Shown in pieces: positions 26,943-35,373 of a stretch of DNA of 64,000 bases (positions within the stretch are counted from its first letter, which is position 1; the number at the start of each line of letters is the position of its first letter). The notes beneath the pieces were generated by a model, which searched no databases, was not told the DNA's origin, and worked only from the letters and a program-made list of their open reading frames with translations. The stretch is taken from NCBI GenBank assembly GCA_937139405.1, contig CAKZPV010000004.1, positions 62,001-126,000 on the forward strand, read 5' to 3'. The position numbers and the translations under genes are program-made. Source of the stretch: an uncultured Nitrospirota bacterium (GTDB lineage Bacteria; Nitrospirota; Nitrospiria; Nitrospirales; UBA8639).

Positions 26943-27071
26943 ATGGGTCTGTTGAAGAAAGCTGCCAGCGACGTTCTCGCCGTTTTCCCGTGCTCACGTG
27001 CGGCATGTACACTCCGCATGCAAAATGGCTGCGGCCTTACTGGACGGACTGAACCGACCCAAGGCGTCTAA
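26943..27071 (+). CDS. Possible small ORF (42 aa)
   Basis: MGLLKKAASDVLAVFPCSRA followed by ACTLRMQNGCGLTGRTEPTQ and GV. AGGAGG lies seven bases before ATG 26943. Three Cys; no known motif. The DNA of its second half looks like a sequence seen repeated in bacterial genomes, so it may be part of a repeat rather than a gene. Confidence 0.35.
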   Translation: MGLLKKAASDVLAVFPCSRAACTLRMQNGCGLTGRTEPTQGV

Positions 27072-27180
27072 CATTCAACATGTCTGTGAGCCTATTTGCC
27101 CTTGGCAATCATTGTCATTCAACATGCCCATGATAGATTGTTCCCTCTTTCAAAGAATAATCGATGCATCCTTCTGGTCT

Positions 27181-27321
27181 TTATCCCCAAGAACCCCTCC
27201 ACGCAGCCCAGGCCATGAGACTGAAAAATAAACACTCGGCTACTCCCTCTTCCCAAAGTGGCGCCTGGTGTTTGAACAGCCAGGCTTTTACACGCATAAA
27301 TTCATTGTGATCGTTTGGCAT
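27181..27321 (-). CDS. Tiny conserved protein, twin 2 (46 aa)
   Basis: Second copy of the 45-residue protein at 25448: same first 38 residues apart from Lys17, with a different tail AAWRGSWG. Same GGAGG ribosome site before ATG 27321. The tail change coincides with the end of the 134-bp repeat, as though the duplication was pasted next to different flanking DNA, yet each copy still has a stop codon within eight codons. Function unknown. Confidence 0.65.
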   Translation of the reverse strand: MPNDHNEFMRVKAWLFKHQAPLWEEGVAECLFFSLMAWAAWRGSWG

Positions 27322-27340
27322 GGCTTTTCCTCCTTCCGTT
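27207..27340. repeat. 134-bp direct repeat, copy 2
   Basis: Near-identical to 25471-25604, 1.7 kb away in the same orientation; encodes most of twin 2. Confidence 0.85.
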
Positions 27341-27485
27341 TAGGTCACCGCTGCTCCTTCTCTCAGGTCATAGCTACCTCTTTAATGTATTAAAATTTCA
27401 AATCTCCCAATCCTCCTATTCACAAGAGAGAACTTCAAAGGAACACTCAGTAACAATTTATCGAAATTGTTCACTTTGATTGCCC

Positions 27486-27611
27486 CAAAAACACAAAAGC
27501 CTCTCAGGCATATCATTGCCCGAAAGGCCTTCCCATCGATATATTCATGTGGTGCTACAAACCAGCGTCCTACCCCATGGCTACCTCAGTATATTTTCTC
27601 TAAAAATATAC
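27486..27611 (-). ncRNA. Candidate minus-strand small RNA
   Basis: About 125 nt that begin with a perfect hairpin GTATATTTT-TAGAG-AAAATATAC (27611-27589), run through a G-rich middle (GGTAGCCATGGGGTAGGACG) and end in a strong rho-independent terminator: GCCTTTCGGGC and GCCTGAGAGGC pair over 11 bp (two G-U) around an 8-nt loop, followed by TTTTGTGTTTTT (27498-27486). No gene precedes the terminator on this strand, so it should end a short non-coding RNA. I could not match it to a known riboswitch or RNA class. The AT-rich first hairpin might instead be an operator. Confidence 0.5.
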
Positions 27612-28157
27612 TCTGCTCCTTTTTGAATAAAAAGTAAAGTGATCGCCTATCCACCCAACACTTTGCGGAATTCGTGCCCAACATGGTTCCGTCCCAACAT
27701 TAAAAACCAAGCTAAGCAAGAATCCGTCAGAGTGAATGACACTAATACTGATGTAACACGACCGCCTCGTAGTTATTTGATAGTGAGTGCCACAGCACTA
27801 GCTCAATACTCGGAATACCCAACCATACCTGGAAGAATAACCACATTAATGAGAATGCCGCGAATCTGTTCACTGGAAAAAATTTCTCAGAGCACGGATA
27901 TCTGATTTATTGACATCATGCTCCCATTGAATACATTCGCGTATCGAATCAGATACACATCATTCTCTTCCTCGCGTAACTATGGTATTCGTTTTTCGCT
28001 TTTCAAAAAGCGCTTTCTAACAAAATGTAAGATTTCCTCACGTCAATTTATTTTCATTGCCTCTCCTTACCGTTGGTATGGTCGTTGCAATTTTGTTGAG
28101 CGATGTTGATGGAATTTTTGTGATGTTGACAAACGGACACGGAAAAGGAGGATTGCA
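27612..28157. other. Leader region of the porin-cytochrome unit
   Basis: No gene supported. TTGACA occurs near 28130 but too close to the start for a normal promoter; other boxes were not clear. Confidence 0.35.
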
Positions 28158-29381
28158 TTGGTGAGGGAGATAAGACCATTAAGAGTCTCTATCAGTATTT
28201 TGTTTGTAGCCGTCGTCGCATACATGGTGATATCTCTTTTTTTCATTCGCTCCGAAACTCACGCACTCCCGCAATTCACCAGGCAATACGAGCTCAAATG
28301 CAGTAAATGCCATCTTGCACCTCCTACCCTGAACTTCACAGGCAGAAGGTTTTTGCAAAATGGGTATAGATTCTTCATGGAGGAGAGGGAGAAGAAGACC
28401 GTCAAGGATTTGATCAAGTTGGATCGTACCGTTCCGTTGGGAATGTGGATTTCATCCCAACCGTATGAGCGCGAAAATGGAATTGACCGAATCAGGCCAT
28501 TTCACGACGCCAGACTCTATGTCGGCGGAGGAATCTATAGGGACGTTTCAGCATTTATGCGATGGGATCTTGAGCAAGAAAAGAACTACCGGTTCGGCTC
28601 CCGACTCGCCACTCTCAGTTACAATCCGACCGATCTCCTAAACACTCATATTTCTTGGACGAGTGTCACCTTCCACGACATTAATGACACCCTTCATAAC
28701 TCTCGCCAACTCACACTCAAGCAAAATTCAGTCATAAGCCAGCCTTTCGGCAGAGCGGACAACGACGGCAGTCTTGCCTCACCGCGCCAGGGAATCTATG
28801 TATCGGGCTGGCTCACAGATAATTGGTTTTATACGCTAGGATACAGCGGCCATGCCAATGACACCGTTATTGGACATCTTTCAACCCTCACAGGACGTCT
28901 TGCATTTGAAATTTCACCTCTCACTGATTTTGATTCGTTCGCGATCGCCATCGGTGCGTTTGGCATGCATGGGCAAAAACAGAACTCTCACAATCGAGAA
29001 TTCAATCGCCTCACTGGTGACGTTCAAATCGACATACCTCTTATCAATTTTCCCACCTCAGGCGTGGTTCGGTTGATGGGTGCCTATTTATGGGCAAATG
29101 ACGACCTTGAGTCGAGCGGACTTTCGCACAATCGTGCCTGGTATGTGCAGGCTCTTTTTGTATCTGTAGCAAAGGGAAGCCCGAAATGGGTGCCAACCGT
29201 TCGGTTTGATGAGTACACAAAGAATGACAGACAAGATACATTCAGTGAATTAACCCTTAACCTCACATACTATTTCGTTGAAAATTTCAGAGCTCATCTC
29301 GAGCATTGGAGACAACTCGATGTTCCTGCCGGTTCAGATAAAGATAGCACTGTGATTGTTCGACTTGTTTACTTGTACTGA
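28158..29381 (+). CDS. Monoheme cytochrome c-porin fusion (Cyc2-like outer-membrane protein)
   Basis: 407 residues. Signal anchor (SISILFVAVVAYMVISLFF), then a very short cytochrome domain with one heme motif CSKCH (48-52) in FTRQYELKCSKCHLAPP and LNFTGRRFLQNGYRF, and from about residue 90 a run of alternating amphipathic strands ending ...STVIVRLVYLY, the aromatic C-terminal residue of outer-membrane barrels. This cytochrome-plus-barrel layout, with heme at the N terminus, is that of Cyc2-type iron oxidases and related outer-membrane conduits. AAGGAGG precedes TTG 28158 by six and GTG 28161 by nine bases, so either may be the start. The diheme gene follows after two bases. Probable role: electron passage across the outer membrane (inference). 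Confidence 0.78.
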   Translation: MVREIRPLRVSISILFVAVVAYMVISLFFIRSETHALPQFTRQYELKCSKCHLAPPTLNFTGRRFLQNGYRFFMEEREKKTVKDLIKLDRTVPLGMWISSQPYERENGIDRIRPFHDARLYVGGGIYRDVSAFMRWDLEQEKNYRFGSRLATLSYNPTDLLNTHISWTSVTFHDINDTLHNSRQLTLKQNSVISQPFGRADNDGSLASPRQGIYVSGWLTDNWFYTLGYSGHANDTVIGHLSTLTGRLAFEISPLTDFDSFAIAIGAFGMHGQKQNSHNREFNRLTGDVQIDIPLINFPTSGVVRLMGAYLWANDDLESSGLSHNRAWYVQALFVSVAKGSPKWVPTVRFDEYTKNDRQDTFSELTLNLTYYFVENFRAHLEHWRQLDVPAGSDKDSTVIVRLVYLY

Positions 29382-29383
29382 CC

Positions 29384-30451
29384 ATGAAGCAACACCTTTT
29401 CATACTAATCTTAGTTTTCTGTTTATCGCCATTGTTAGCGAACGTGGCGCTCACAGAAACAAGAGATGACTGGAACAATAGCATCCCGGTGTATCAAGTC
29501 TTAAAAGCATTGGGTGACCCCATGCCAGCGCATTATCTCCCGTATCGTGACAATCAGGCAGTCAAACAAGGCGAGGAAATTGTCAAATATGGCGTGACGA
29601 CAGGACCTGACGGCACCAGCACACCCCTTCAATCACGATACTTTGCTTGCACCGATTGCCACAATCTTCGCCGAGAAGACCCCAATCTCGAAATAAGCAA
29701 TCCGGAAAATCGATTGGATTATGCCATTCAAAACAAGCTTCGTTTTTTGCCGGGGACAACATTCTATGGGATCGTGAATCGAACGACGTGGTACAACGGC
29801 GACTACCTGAAAAAATACGAGAATTCTGCTGCTAAGGCCAATAAAAATTTAGTTAAGGCGATACAACTATGCGCCACTCAATGTGCAATGGGGAGAAAAC
29901 TCGATGATTGGGAGCTAAAAGCAGTGTTAGAGTATTTTTGGTCTCTCGAATTAAAACTCAAAGACCTGCACCTTTCCGAAGCGGATTGGAAGAAAATAAA
30001 ACTGACACCACTTCGGCACAACAATAAACAAGGTCTGATCTCCTGGCTGAAAGGATTGTATTTGCAGGCCTCGCCAGCAACCTTTTCCAAGCCCCTTACG
30101 CATATTTCGGGACCTGATACATATGTGCCCAATCTCGAAAATGGAAAAGCGATTTATGTATTGAGTTGCCTGAGCTGTCATCAATCCAGCAGGACAACTT
30201 CTTTCATTCTTGCGAACTCCGCAGTCACATATCAACTCTTGAACGACCATACTGATTTTGGTGCCAACTTTTCCGTCTACAATGCGATTCGAAATGGGAT
30301 CAAAGCGAGCCCCGGGAAAGGTTATATGCCTAACTTCCCGTTGCAACGCATGAGCAATAACCAAATGAAGGATCTGCGTGCATTTATTACATATCAGGCA
30401 ACGCACGATCCATTATTGGCACTTGAACCATTATTAGACTGGATACATTAA
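29384..30451 (+). CDS. Periplasmic diheme c-type cytochrome
   Basis: 355 residues. Signal peptide MKQHLFILILVFCLSPLLAN; two c-type heme motifs, CTDCHN (89-93) and CLSCHQ (262-266), each in a class-I-like domain with Met candidates such as GKGYMPNFPLQRMSNNQM. Between them CATQCAMGRKLDDWE (about 163) carries two Cys without a His, perhaps a disulfide. The two-domain layout recalls diheme cytochromes related to SoxA/TsdA or Cyc1-type partners. Its ATG is two bases after the stop of the porin-cytochrome gene, so the proteins are certainly made together; it is the natural periplasmic electron acceptor for that protein (inference). Confidence 0.88.
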   Translation: MKQHLFILILVFCLSPLLANVALTETRDDWNNSIPVYQVLKALGDPMPAHYLPYRDNQAVKQGEEIVKYGVTTGPDGTSTPLQSRYFACTDCHNLRREDPNLEISNPENRLDYAIQNKLRFLPGTTFYGIVNRTTWYNGDYLKKYENSAAKANKNLVKAIQLCATQCAMGRKLDDWELKAVLEYFWSLELKLKDLHLSEADWKKIKLTPLRHNNKQGLISWLKGLYLQASPATFSKPLTHISGPDTYVPNLENGKAIYVLSCLSCHQSSRTTSFILANSAVTYQLLNDHTDFGANFSVYNAIRNGIKASPGKGYMPNFPLQRMSNNQMKDLRAFITYQATHDPLLALEPLLDWIH

Positions 30452-30585
30452 CAAAGTATCCAGTCACTTGACGTATTACCAACCGCATGCCCCACAACGG
30501 TTTCGCCTAACGGCCACCTTCTTATCTTTCTGGCTTCCTGATTAACTGAAAAGGTGTACAATTAAATAGAGAAGGAGGAGAGTTT

Positions 30586-33570
30586 ATGGCCTCTCAGGAT
30601 CTCTTAGCCCCATCGATTAGGCAGGCCGAACAGACGCTTGCTACACAATCGCATGATCATGCCCCTCGTATGTGGGGCCATCGCTGGTGGACTCGGCTTC
30701 TCCTGGATTGGGGCACTCGCGATAAACAGTTCAAGATTCAATTATTTCGCTTTATTGATGTTCTCCCTGCCCTACAGACCGATGAACAATTTGTCCGTCT
30801 CCTACATGAGTATTTCCATGATGTGCGCTCACTTCCAACTGCCCTACGCTGGCTCCTCACTCGCAGTCTAACAACCCCTATAATGGCTCGAGTCGGCACT
30901 CGGGTTTTGCGATACCAATTTCTAAAAATGGCTTATACCTTTATGGCCGGACAATCCGTTGAACATGCCCTCCCTACCCTCACTTATTTGTGGAATCGTC
31001 GCTGCGCCAGTTCAATCGATTTGTTGGGGGAAGCCACTGTGAGTGAAACTGAAGCCGATCGATATCACCAACGTTGTCTTCAAACTCTCACTTATCTTGA
31101 GCAAGCCACATCGGGATGGACTCCTCAACCCATTTTAGAAAAAGACCATCTGGGCACTCTCCCTCGCATCCAACTCTCCATCAAACTCACAGCCCTGTAC
31201 TCTCAACTGGATCCCATTGACTTTCCAGCCAGTTACGAAGGCATTGCCCCTCGTTTACGATCCATTATTGAGAAAGCCCAAGCGATCCCTGCGGCCATTA
31301 CGTTTGATATGGAACAAGCCGAATTAGGACCGCTTATTCTCTACGTGTTCACACGCCTGTTCTCAGAGCCCCTGTTTCAAAACTACCCTCATGCAGGCAT
31401 CGCTCTCCAAGCCTATCTCACACATTCCACAGAGACACTCGATACGTTGGTGCGTTGGGGAAAAACACGAGAGGTTCCCTTTGGCATTCGTTTAGTCAAA
31501 GGGGCGTATTGGGATTCCGAAGTCATTCGCTATCGACAGCGAGGATGGCCTGTTCCCGTTTACCTCAACAAACACGAGACCGATGCGAACTATGAAGCCC
31601 TCGCGAAGACTATCTTGGAGCATCATTCTTTTATTCGACCAGCATTTGGTTCTCACCATATTCCGACCCTTGCTTACGCCCAGGCATTGAGCACCCATCT
31701 CCAATTGCCTCACGATACCTGTGAATATCAAATGCTCTATGGGATGGCTGAACCATTGCGAGAGTCGGTTGTCGAGCAGGGATTTCGTTTTAGGGTCTAC
31801 ACGCCAATTGGAGAACTTATTCCCGGCATGTCGTATTTGGTGCGCCGCTTATTGGAAAACACTGCAAATGAAAGTGTCATTCTCAGCCACGATGAAACAT
31901 CCGAATCTCAAAATGACTCTCTTGTATTCCCGTCTCCCGTCGACCATGAGAATCTAGAAATTGCGATGAGTGAAATAGCCGTGCCTTCAACAACACCAGA
32001 TACTCAAGAATGTTTTTCAAACGAACCCCATACTGATTTTTCTTTTGAGCATTCCCATCAATCCATGACCCACGCACTTAATCAGATCATGCCACTCCTG
32101 GGAAAAACTTATACCTATCCCGTTGCCGCAAACGTCTCCTGTCATGGCCCAACGTTGGCGTCCATCAATCCCAGTCAACCCGATCAGGTGATCGCGACAT
32201 TCCCAACGGTATCCCCTGACAACATAAGTCCCTTAGTTCGAGATGCCCAAGAACACCTGGCATCCTGGCGGCAGGTTTCGGCACAAACTCGTGCGGACCT
32301 GTTATTTCGCACAGCCACACTCATGCGCAACCAACGTGCTGAGTTGGCAGCATGGGAAATTTTAGAGACAGGCAAACCATGGCGTGAGGCTGATGCAGAC
32401 GTAGCAGAAGCCATCGACTTTCTCGAATTTTATGCTAGGGACATGCAGAGCCTTGGCCAACCTCACCGACTTGGTACGGAACCTGGAGAACTCAATCATC
32501 GGGTGTATCTTCCCCGAGGACTGGCACTTGTCCTCCCGCCGTGGAATTTTTCCTTAGCCATCCCAACTGGACTCGTGTCTGCAGCTTTGGTGACTGGCAA
32601 CATCGTGTTGTTAAAACCCTCGGAACGGGCACCGATGATGGGCTATCACCTCTACCGCCTTTTCTTAGAGGCTGGCCTCCCTGAAAAAACTTTGCATTTT
32701 CTTCCCGGTGGACCAAACCTCGGCAAAGCTTTAGTTCAACATCCATTGATCAATGTGATCGCGTTTACTGGATCCCAAACAGTAGGATTGAACATCCTTC
32801 GTGAGGCCAGCCAGATTTCACCAGGTCAGAAGCATATCAAACATGTCATTGTTGAAATGGGCGGAAAAAATGCCATTATCGTGGATGAGACGGCCGATTT
32901 GGATGAGGCCGTCACTGGAGTATTAGAAAGTGCCACCGATTATCAAGGCCAAAAATGTTCGGCTTGCTCTCGCGTCATTGTCGTGGAGAGCGTCTACTCC
33001 ATGTTTCTTGAACGTTTGAAACAGGCTGCTTCAAGCATACCTATCGGTTCCCCGATCCAAGCAAAGAACCGTATGGGGCCGCTCATTGATGATCGTGCGT
33101 TTGAGAGAGTTCGACATTTTGTGGAACTTGGGAAAAAAGATGGGAGCTGCATATTGGATCGGCAAATTATGGGATCTGGCTATTTCCAAGGACCAGTGAT
33201 TCTGGCAAATCTTTCCCCCTCACATCCGGTTGTTCAAGAAGAAATTTTTGGTCCGGTGATGGTAGTGTTCCGTGTTCCAACGATACAAAAGGCGTTAACC
33301 CTCGCTAATGATTCTCCCTATGCCCTAACGGGAGGGATCTATTCTCGCAGCCCGGCCAACCTTCAACTGGCTCGCGAAAGATTTGAGGTTGGAAATCTCT
33401 ATATCAACCGACCCATTACTGGGTCATTAGTTGGGCGGCAACCATTTGGAGGACATCGGCTTTCTGGAATTGGCAAGAAAGCTGGCGGACATGGGTATCT
33501 GGAACAATTCATGGTGGAAAAGATCATCACGGAAAATACCCTTCGACGAGGGTTTGCTCCTACTTCTTAA
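30586..33570 (+). CDS. putA: Bifunctional proline dehydrogenase / L-glutamate gamma-semialdehyde dehydrogenase
   Basis: 994 residues. Oxidises proline to glutamate in two steps with electrons to quinone and NAD+. PRODH barrel in residues 70-430: IQLSIKLTALYSQLDP, FGIRLVKGAYWDSE, EYQMLYGMAEPLRESV and FRVYTPIGELIPGMSYLVRR. Aldehyde dehydrogenase domain from about 510: PPWNFSLAIPTG, IAFTGSQTVGLNILREA, EMGGKNAIIVDE (catalytic Glu) and QGQKCSACSRV (catalytic Cys791). There is no N-terminal DNA-binding domain, so it is not the autoregulatory PutA. GAAGGAGGAG precedes ATG 30586. Single gene following the cytochrome pair with 134 bp between. Confidence 0.94.
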   Translation: MASQDLLAPSIRQAEQTLATQSHDHAPRMWGHRWWTRLLLDWGTRDKQFKIQLFRFIDVLPALQTDEQFVRLLHEYFHDVRSLPTALRWLLTRSLTTPIMARVGTRVLRYQFLKMAYTFMAGQSVEHALPTLTYLWNRRCASSIDLLGEATVSETEADRYHQRCLQTLTYLEQATSGWTPQPILEKDHLGTLPRIQLSIKLTALYSQLDPIDFPASYEGIAPRLRSIIEKAQAIPAAITFDMEQAELGPLILYVFTRLFSEPLFQNYPHAGIALQAYLTHSTETLDTLVRWGKTREVPFGIRLVKGAYWDSEVIRYRQRGWPVPVYLNKHETDANYEALAKTILEHHSFIRPAFGSHHIPTLAYAQALSTHLQLPHDTCEYQMLYGMAEPLRESVVEQGFRFRVYTPIGELIPGMSYLVRRLLENTANESVILSHDETSESQNDSLVFPSPVDHENLEIAMSEIAVPSTTPDTQECFSNEPHTDFSFEHSHQSMTHALNQIMPLLGKTYTYPVAANVSCHGPTLASINPSQPDQVIATFPTVSPDNISPLVRDAQEHLASWRQVSAQTRADLLFRTATLMRNQRAELAAWEILETGKPWREADADVAEAIDFLEFYARDMQSLGQPHRLGTEPGELNHRVYLPRGLALVLPPWNFSLAIPTGLVSAALVTGNIVLLKPSERAPMMGYHLYRLFLEAGLPEKTLHFLPGGPNLGKALVQHPLINVIAFTGSQTVGLNILREASQISPGQKHIKHVIVEMGGKNAIIVDETADLDEAVTGVLESATDYQGQKCSACSRVIVVESVYSMFLERLKQAASSIPIGSPIQAKNRMGPLIDDRAFERVRHFVELGKKDGSCILDRQIMGSGYFQGPVILANLSPSHPVVQEEIFGPVMVVFRVPTIQKALTLANDSPYALTGGIYSRSPANLQLARERFEVGNLYINRPITGSLVGRQPFGGHRLSGIGKKAGGHGYLEQFMVEKIITENTLRRGFAPTS

Positions 33571-33899
33571 GACTGCCTTTTTAGTGGGGCTACTTTTAGA
33601 ATGCCCTTTACCAGTCCCCCAGACTTCCGGCAGCCTTCAAAATGAGGTCTGTAACCTGAGGACGTGTTCCAGTCAAAAACATCTAAAAAACCAGTATCTT
33701 GAATCTGAAATGCAACTGACAAAAATTATGGAACACATTTTTTGGAAGATCATATGCATGAAAATATCTTTTGCATAAATCACACCAAAGAGGCCTTGAT
33801 TGAGGTTAATAAACATACAACACCACAATCTTGGCTTCCTCCAAGATAAAAGCAATTGACATCCTTCATGTAGAGGCATACCATTTTACTAGATTCCGA

Positions 33900-34375
33900 T
33901 TTATCTTCCTGGGACTTCTAAAACACACCAGAGTGTTTAGTCCCAGATTCACACAAGAGGGGGTTGCTGATGAACGACCTCAGTCCACCAAAAAAGTGAG
34001 GCCCGTGGCGAGCGCAGGCATGAACTTCTCGTCAGGCGGGTAACGTCAAGTTGTGGAGAGGGACGTCTCACTGAATCTACGCAGTGCCCGTAGGCACAAA
34101 AGGTCATAGAGACCTCCTTTGTTCAAGAGACATCCACATGAAAACGAGAAAACGGTGGATTATATATAGATCACTCAGAACAGATGTTCAATAAAAGAAC
34201 AGATCAAAAAGAAGAATCTATCCACCACAATCTGCTCTCGACAACCCATTCTTCGAAGAATAAAACGAAGGAGAAGTTCAGCAGCCAACGGGTCTAAACA
34301 ATAAGAATTCCCGGCACATGAAGTGCCAGGTTGAGTGCGGGCTCTCTTTCATATGAAAGAGGGCCCGCGTTTTTT
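33900..34375 (+). ncRNA. Candidate structured non-coding RNA
   Basis: A protein-free stretch of ~450 nt with successive hairpins: GTGCC-CGTA-GGCAC (34084-34097), GGTC-ATAGA-GACC (34102-34114), GGCAC-ATGAA-GTGCC (34313-34327) and a strong terminator at 34337-34375. The first 150 nt are G+C-richer than their surroundings, as structured RNAs often are in AT-leaning DNA. RNase P, tmRNA and SRP signatures were looked for and not found. The 5' end is a guess. Confidence 0.4.
34337..34375 (+). terminator. Strong rho-independent terminator
   Basis: GCGGGCTCTCTTTC, loop ATAT, GAAAGAGGGCCCGC (14 bp with one G-U) followed by G and six T. No protein gene lies immediately upstream; putA ends 770 bp earlier. 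Confidence 0.88.
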
Positions 34376-34566
34376 ACACCAATTTCTTGTACTCAACTCA
34401 AGCTGTTTTATGTCAATCTGAAAATTAGAGAATACAATCAATCGAGATATGTCTTGCAAAGGGACCACAATACATGTTGACGATCAGGCAACAGTCTTTG
34501 TCTCACTATCCCCCTGCCAGGCCTCGAAGTCCTCATACCGTTCACCATTTATTAAAGGAGAACACC

Positions 34567-35016
34567 ATGAAATTGAAAACTTTGGGTCTTACCGTATTTT
34601 TTCCGATCATCTTGATTTGGAATGGATGTGATTCTGGGCAGTATGGAGAGTCAACAACAACAGAGCCAAAGACCGAAAGTACACTCATGACAGCTGTCGA
34701 ATCTAAAATCCCTGGGGAGACATCAATAGCCGAACGAGCACTTTTAGCGACTGAAGGAGCTCTTGGTGCAGGAGACAATGCTGAAGGGATCAACCATTAC
34801 CAGCAAGAGCATTGGGATGTTGCTCAAGAACACTTTAATAAAGCCTTAGCCGCTAATGCAGATCTTCCTGAAGCCCATTACAATCTTGCGCTCGCATTGG
34901 ATAAACTGGGAAACCATGGGGGAGCCACGGAACATTTCAAGATGGCCTTGAATTTGGCTCCAGAAGACCCACGCATCAAGGATTCTGGAATTCTCAAAGC
35001 GCATGTGGGTGGATGA
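34567..35016 (+). CDS. TPR-containing (lipo)protein
   Basis: 149 residues. N-terminal hydrophobic segment MKLKTLGLTVFFPIILIWNG followed by Cys, a loose lipobox (WNGC), then a Ser/Thr/Glu-rich linker and two TPR repeats: NHYQQEHWDVAQEHFNKAL and LPEAHYNLALALDKLGNHGG through FKMALNLAPEDPRI. ATG 34567 has AAAGGAG at good spacing and was preferred to a start 31 codons upstream. TPR lipoproteins usually scaffold envelope complexes; no partner is evident. The lipobox is non-standard, so secretion as a soluble periplasmic protein is possible. Confidence 0.8.
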   Translation: MKLKTLGLTVFFPIILIWNGCDSGQYGESTTTEPKTESTLMTAVESKIPGETSIAERALLATEGALGAGDNAEGINHYQQEHWDVAQEHFNKALAANADLPEAHYNLALALDKLGNHGGATEHFKMALNLAPEDPRIKDSGILKAHVGG

Positions 35017-35088
35017 TACTCAAACGTAAAAGTATATATTGCCAGCGCATAGGTTCCTATAACCAATGATCTGATGAGAGGGGGTGCG

Positions 35089-35364
35089 ATGAATCTTCAT
35101 CAACGGGGGTCAGATCTCATTAAACAATTAAAGGACCATGTCTTGGATGTCCTGCGTAGTCATCCGGACGGTGGACCTGAGGGAACAGGGATCCTCCAGG
35201 AGGAGGTGGCTCGTCGGGCTGGGTTACATAGCATGGAATGTGTGGAATTAGATCACACGTGCGGAGAGATTCTGAAATTCCTCCACAGAGAAAGTCTCGT
35301 AGAACGATTGGACGAGAATGGGCAAGATGACCAAAAGAAGTCGTGGCGACTTAGCAAAGGTTAA
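35089..35364 (+). CDS. Small hypothetical protein (winged-helix-like)
   Basis: 91 residues: MNLHQRGSDLIKQLKDHVLD, HPDGGPEGTGILQEEVARRAGL, then a C-terminal LKFLHRESLVERLDENGQDD and SWRLSKG. The pattern helix-helix-(ILQEEVARRAGL)-helix with a closing strand resembles a small winged helix, but no family is recognised. Two Cys. ATG 35089 has GAGGGGGT nearby; the frame is also open five codons upstream. It follows the TPR gene by 72 bp and converges on ppnN. Confidence 0.65.
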   Translation: MNLHQRGSDLIKQLKDHVLDVLRSHPDGGPEGTGILQEEVARRAGLHSMECVELDHTCGEILKFLHRESLVERLDENGQDDQKKSWRLSKG

Positions 35365-35373
35365 TGACAATAA

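Larger units (their letters stand above)
33571..34566. other. Intergenic stretch with hairpin-rich segment
   Basis: No protein gene supported. The right two thirds hold a run of hairpins ending in a terminator, listed as a candidate non-coding RNA; the left third shows nothing. Confidence 0.4.

Noticed and set aside
27486-27611. Second GEMM riboswitch
   Set aside because: GGTAGCC and GGACGC occur but in the wrong order and without the ACGCAAA..CCACGGG core.
27639-27905. 88-codon plus-strand frame in the leader of the porin-cytochrome unit
   Set aside because: No ribosome site, composition not protein-like, no motif.
33900-34375. RNase P, tmRNA or SRP RNA
   Set aside because: Conserved sequences such as the RNase P GAGGAAAGTCC core or the tmRNA end were not found.
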